Assembly (NCBI GenBank): GCA_014377905.1
Contig: JACMOQ010000077.1
Span: 1-9,034, forward strand
Direction: 5' to 3'
DNA length: 9,034 bases
Source of the DNA: Acetobacteraceae bacterium
GTDB lineage: Bacteria; Pseudomonadota; Alphaproteobacteria; Acetobacterales; Acetobacteraceae
The position numbers and the translations under genes are program-made. Each line of letters starts with the position of its first letter. Within the stretch, counting starts at the first letter, position 1. Below are positions 6,284 to 9,034 of the stretch, piece by piece. The notes beneath the pieces were generated by a model that was not told the origin of the DNA, did not search any database, and saw only the letters and a list, made by a program, of their open reading frames with translations.

Positions 6284-7963
6284 TTACCGAACCAGCGGTC
6301 GATACTTAATCCGGTGCGGCTCCGTTGCGTCCGAGCCCAGCCGTCGTCGCTTATCCTCTTCATAGGCCTGGAAATTACCCTCGAACCATTCAACATGGCT
6401 GTCGCCTTCGAAGGCCAGGATATGGGTCGCGAGCCTATCGAGAAACCAGCGATCATGGCTGATTACCACCGCACAGCCGGCAAATTCTTCCAGCGCTTCT
6501 TCGAGCGCGCGCAGCGTATCCACGTCCAGATCGTTGGTCGGTTCATCGAGCAGAATAACGTTCGCCTCCGTCCGTAGCATCTTCGCCAGATGCACCCGGT
6601 TGCGCTCGCCCCCCGACAATATCCCGACCTTTTTCTGCTGGTCCGAGCCCTTGAAGTTGAACGCCCCCACATACGCCCGCGACGGCACTGCCCGCTTGCC
6701 GAGGTAAATTACATCCGTTCCGCCCGAGATTTCCTCCCAGACTGATTTTGCCGGATCGAGGCTGTCGCGGCTCTGATCGACATAGCCGAGCTTCACCGTT
6801 TCCCCGATCTTCAGCGCACCGCTATCCGGATGCTCCACCCCGGTGATCATCTTGAACAGCGTCGATTTGCCGGCGCCGTTCGGCCCGATCACGCCAACAA
6901 TGCCACCCGGCGGCAGCTTGAAGTTGAGGTTTTCAATCAACTGCCGATCGCCGAACGCCTTGTTCAGCTCGACCGCCTCGATCACCGTGCCACCAAGACG
7001 CGGGCCTGGCGGAATAACAATCTCGGCCACCCCGATCTGTTGCTCCTGGCTCTTTTGCAGCATTTCCTCATAGCGCTGAATGCGCGCGCGGCTTTTGGTT
7101 TGCCGCGCCCGCGCCGAGCTGCTGATCCACTCCGCTTCCGCGTCGAGCGCCCGCATGCGAGAGGTTTCTTCCTTCTCCTCCTGCTGCAAGCGCTTGCGCT
7201 TCTGGTCGAGCCACGACGAATAGTTGCCCTCGAACGGATACCCGCGGCCGCGCTCGATTTCGAGGATCCAGTTCGTCACATTCTCCAGGAAGTAACGGTC
7301 ATGGGTAATGACCAGCACAGTCCCGGCAAAGTCCCGCAAAGTTTTTTCGAGCCACGCCACGCTTTCTGCATCGAGATGGTTGGTCGGTTCATCCAACAGC
7401 AGGATGTCGGGCTTTTCCAGCAGCAGCCGGCATAGCGCCACCCGGCGCCGCTCGCCCCCCGACAAATTGGTGATCGGGCTGTCTGGCGGCGGGCAGCGCA
7501 GCGCGTCCAACGCAATCTCAATCCGCCGCTCAAGTTCCCAGCCGTCTTCCGCGTCAATCAGCTCCTGCAAATCGCCCTGCTCGGCGAGCAATCTGTCCAT
7601 CGTCGCGTCATCCATCGGCTCGGCGAACAAATTGGAAATCTCGTTGAACCGATCCAACGCCGCGCGCAATTTCCCGAACGCCAGCTGCACGTTCCCCGAC
7701 ACCGTCCGCGTTTCATCGAGCTTGGGTTCCTGTTCGAGGTAGCCAATCCGAACCCCCTCGGCCGCCCAAGCCTCGCCACCATATTCCTTCTCCACCCCGG
7801 CCATGATCTTCAGCAGAGTGGATTTGCCCGCCCCGTTCACGCCCAATACGCCGATCTTGACGCCGGGGAGAAATGACAGCGTGATGCCCTTGAAAACCTC
7901 GCGCCCACCGGGGTAGTTCTTGGTCAGGTCCTTCATGACATAGACGTACTGATAGCTGGCCAT
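6284..7963 (-). CDS. ettA: EttA, energy-dependent translational throttle ABC-F ATPase
   Basis: EttA is a soluble ABC-F protein that binds the ribosomal E site and, according to the ATP/ADP state, gates entry into elongation. The 559 residues are close to the roughly 555 of E. coli EttA. The first ATPase domain has Walker A GVNGAGKS (41-48), an arm insertion near 94-140, signature LSGGERRR (167-174) and Walker B LLLDEPTNHLD (188-198). The interdomain P-site tRNA interaction motif spans about 240-325 and is charged (WLDQKRKRLQQEEKEE and SARARQTKSRARIQRYEEML). The second domain has GPNGAGKS (360-367), LSGGERNR (449-456) and LLDEPTNDLD (471-480). No C-terminal extension is present, unlike Uup or resistance-type ABC-F proteins. 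ATG 7963 (MASYQYVYVMKDL) is preferred over the open frame to 8005 because GAAGGA lies 9 nt upstream and the resulting N-terminus matches EttA. It is divergent from hpnK. Confidence 0.97.
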   Translation of the reverse strand: MASYQYVYVMKDLTKNYPGGREVFKGITLSFLPGVKIGVLGVNGAGKSTLLKIMAGVEKEYGGEAWAAEGVRIGYLEQEPKLDETRTVSGNVQLAFGKLRAALDRFNEISNLFAEPMDDATMDRLLAEQGDLQELIDAEDGWELERRIEIALDALRCPPPDSPITNLSGGERRRVALCRLLLEKPDILLLDEPTNHLDAESVAWLEKTLRDFAGTVLVITHDRYFLENVTNWILEIERGRGYPFEGNYSSWLDQKRKRLQQEEKEETSRMRALDAEAEWISSSARARQTKSRARIQRYEEMLQKSQEQQIGVAEIVIPPGPRLGGTVIEAVELNKAFGDRQLIENLNFKLPPGGIVGVIGPNGAGKSTLFKMITGVEHPDSGALKIGETVKLGYVDQSRDSLDPAKSVWEEISGGTDVIYLGKRAVPSRAYVGAFNFKGSDQQKKVGILSGGERNRVHLAKMLRTEANVILLDEPTNDLDVDTLRALEEALEEFAGCAVVISHDRWFLDRLATHILAFEGDSHVEWFEGNFQAYEEDKRRRLGSDATEPHRIKYRPLVR

Positions 7964-7972
7964 GGGCCTGGG

Positions 7973-7978
7973 TCCTTC
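7973..7978 (-). promoter_or_regulatory. Ribosome binding site deciding the ettA start
   Basis: On the minus strand GAAGGA is followed by 9 nt and then ATG at 7963. It is the best Shine-Dalgarno in the window and sits inside the longer open frame reaching 8005, so it argues for the shorter protein. Confidence 0.65.
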
Positions 7979-8004
7979 AAACTGCGATGCTGCGGCGGCG
8001 CGCA

Positions 8005-8033
8005 CTTGTAAGGGGCGCGGGCAAGCGAGGCAA
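8005..8033 (-). promoter_or_regulatory. Tentative sigma-70-type promoter for ettA
   Basis: In the 129-nt divergent gap between hpnK and ettA, the minus strand reads TTGCCT (8033-8028), a 17-nt spacer, then TACAAG (8010-8005). These match about four of six consensus bases each, with ideal spacing, and would give a leader of roughly 35 nt ahead of the ettA ribosome site. The match is weak and such pairs occur by chance. I could not pick out a hpnK promoter in the remaining gap. Confidence 0.22.
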
Positions 8034-8092
8034 ATCAGGGACGCTAAGGGCCTTGGGAGTTACCTTTTTGATCACACAAGCAGTGCTTTTCT

Positions 8093-8902
8093 ATGCGTAA
8101 CCTCACCTTCACCGCCGACGATTTCGGTTTGTCGGAAGCCGTCAACGAAGGCATCGAACGCGCCCATCGCGATGGGGTCCTGAACGCTGCCAGCCTGATG
8201 GTTGCAGGTGCCGCTACCGCGGACGCTGTGCGCCGGGCAAGACAATTGCCTGGCTTGCGGGTTGGGCTGCATCTGGTGGTGATCGAAGGGCCGGCCGTGC
8301 TCCCGCCCGATCAAATTCCCGACCTTGTCGATGCGGATGGGCAGTTTCCGTCGGATCAATTGCGCCTGGGGATCAATTATTTCTTCCGCCCTGCGGTGCG
8401 TCGGCAATTGGCCGCTGAAATTCGGGCACAGTTTGCAGCCTTTGCCGCAACAGGGCTGCCACTTGGCCATGCCGACGCGCACAAGCACATGCATCTGCAC
8501 CCGACGGTCGGAAAATACCTGATCGGAATCGGGCGGGAGTTTGGATTGTCGCGGGTGCGAGTGCCAGCCGAGCCCGCTGCGGTGCTGCGCGCGTGCGGCG
8601 AAACGATCGGGCTTGGTGCACGCATTCTGCCGCTTTGGGCGGAATTGTTGCGCGGCCAAATCCGTCGCGCCGGGATGTCGGCACCCGATGCGGTGTTCGG
8701 CCTCGCCTGGAGCGGGGCGATGACTGAGGCGCGGGTATTGCGGTTGTTGGTCAATCTTCCCAATGGCGACAGCGAGATTTATTTCCATCCGGCTGCCGGG
8801 CGGGATGGGGTTCTGGATCGGCTGATGCCGGGTTACCAGCATGAAGCCGAGTTGGAGGCATTGGTTAGCCCCGCAGTGCGGCGTCTTGTGGCTAGACCGT
8901 GA
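8093..8902 (+). CDS. hpnK: HpnK-like hopanoid-associated deacetylase (YdjC/ChbG family)
   Basis: A 269-residue protein of the YdjC/ChbG carbohydrate deacetylase family, whose members remove acetyl groups from N-acetylated sugars with a bound divalent metal. The branch named HpnK occurs with hopanoid biosynthesis genes; an action on the sugar head group of extended hopanoids is plausible, but the substrate is not settled as far as I know. Visible motifs are TADDFGLSEAVNEGIERAHR (7-26) with the metal-site Asp pair D9/D10, GLHLV with H60, and the His-rich HADAHKHMHLHP at 126-137. The N-terminal segment NAASLMVAGAATADAVRRAR (31-50) resembles HpnK more than E. coli ChbG. ATG 8093 starts directly at the conserved strand and the ribosome site is weak. 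No other hopanoid gene is in the window; ettA is divergent upstream and a nadK-like gene converges on it. A generic YdjC deacetylase is the alternative. Confidence 0.83.
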   Translation: MRNLTFTADDFGLSEAVNEGIERAHRDGVLNAASLMVAGAATADAVRRARQLPGLRVGLHLVVIEGPAVLPPDQIPDLVDADGQFPSDQLRLGINYFFRPAVRRQLAAEIRAQFAAFAATGLPLGHADAHKHMHLHPTVGKYLIGIGREFGLSRVRVPAEPAAVLRACGETIGLGARILPLWAELLRGQIRRAGMSAPDAVFGLAWSGAMTEARVLRLLVNLPNGDSEIYFHPAAGRDGVLDRLMPGYQHEAELEALVSPAVRRLVARP

Positions 8903-9034
8903 ACTGCTCCGCAATAATCCGCCCCGACAGCCCCTGCCCAGGAACGAACAGCACCGTCGCAGTCAGGCTGCGATCTTCGTGCACCGACACCGACATCACG
9001 TCGCGCACTTCGAGCGAGTCCGCCACCGCCGCCA
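8892..9034 (-). CDS. nadK: NAD kinase, C-terminal end (cut by window edge)
   Basis: Only the last 47 codons and the TAG stop (8892-8894) are present. The translation ends ADSLEVRDVMSVSVHEDRS, then LTATVLFVPGQGLSGRIIAEQFTV. The pattern EVRDV..V.V.EDRS, then a strand ending LLF-P, then a short helix ending EQF, is what I recall from the C-termini of alphaproteobacterial NAD kinases, which phosphorylate NAD to NADP with ATP. The catalytic GGDG and NE motifs would lie beyond the edge, so the identification rests on one short tail. The gene converges on hpnK and their coding ends overlap by 11 nt. Confidence 0.65.
   Translation of the reverse strand, partial: AAVADSLEVRDVMSVSVHEDRSLTATVLFVPGQGLSGRIIAEQFTV

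Noticed and set aside
5909..6577. 222-codon plus-strand frame over the acetyltransferase gene and the end of ettA
   Set aside because: It runs through two well-supported minus-strand genes and a terminator hairpin and has no domain-like pattern.
6284..8005. Antibiotic-resistance ABC-F or Uup identity for the tandem ATPase
   Set aside because: Length, the arm insertion, the GVNGAGKS and PTNHLD forms and the absence of a C-terminal coiled-coil extension fit EttA better.
8072..8914. 280-codon minus-strand frame across hpnK
   Set aside because: It mirrors hpnK, which has clear metal-site motifs; the translation is rich in Pro, His, Arg and Gln with no recognisable domain.

Overview
The window is compact, GC-rich bacterial DNA carrying ten protein genes, two of them cut by the window ends. 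The most likely source is a flagellated alphaproteobacterium, probably Rhodospirillales and perhaps Acetobacteraceae. That reading rests on four things: a FlbD-type sigma-54 activator inside a basal-body operon, the gene order fliF-fliG-fliH-fliN-flbD-flhA, a hopanoid-linked HpnK deacetylase, and an AT-rich terminator hairpin in a GC-rich background. The lineage is inferred from gene content, not from a marker gene.

Positions 1-5567, all on the minus strand, hold a tightly packed early flagellar operon. It reads leftwards as fliF (MS ring), fliG (rotor/switch), a fliH-like export ATPase regulator (called flbE in Caulobacter), fliN (C ring), flbD (sigma-54-dependent flagellar regulator) and flhA (export gate, cut by the left edge). 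Gaps between genes are 2 to 5 nt, or the genes overlap by 8 nt, so one polycistronic transcript with translational coupling is likely. The genes supply the membrane ring, the cytoplasmic rotor and switch, parts of the type III export apparatus, and the regulator expected to switch on later flagellar genes.

Positions 5684-8005, also minus strand, hold a GNAT-family acetyltransferase and, upstream of it, ettA, a translation-factor ABC-F ATPase. A hairpin just after ettA probably ends its transcript. Neither gene has an evident flagellar role.

Positions 8093-9034 hold hpnK on the plus strand, divergent from ettA across a 129-nt gap. It ends in an 11-nt convergent overlap with the 3' end of a minus-strand gene that looks like NAD kinase, cut by the right edge.

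No stretch longer than 130 nt lacks a gene. I saw no tRNA, rRNA, CRISPR array, insertion sequence or sizeable repeat. The content is mostly housekeeping and flagellar. The more unusual details are a FlbD with Glu at the phospho-acceptor position and GAFSGA in place of GAFTGA, a possible 13-codon leader ORF coupled to the fliF GTG start, and the hpnK/nadK overlap.
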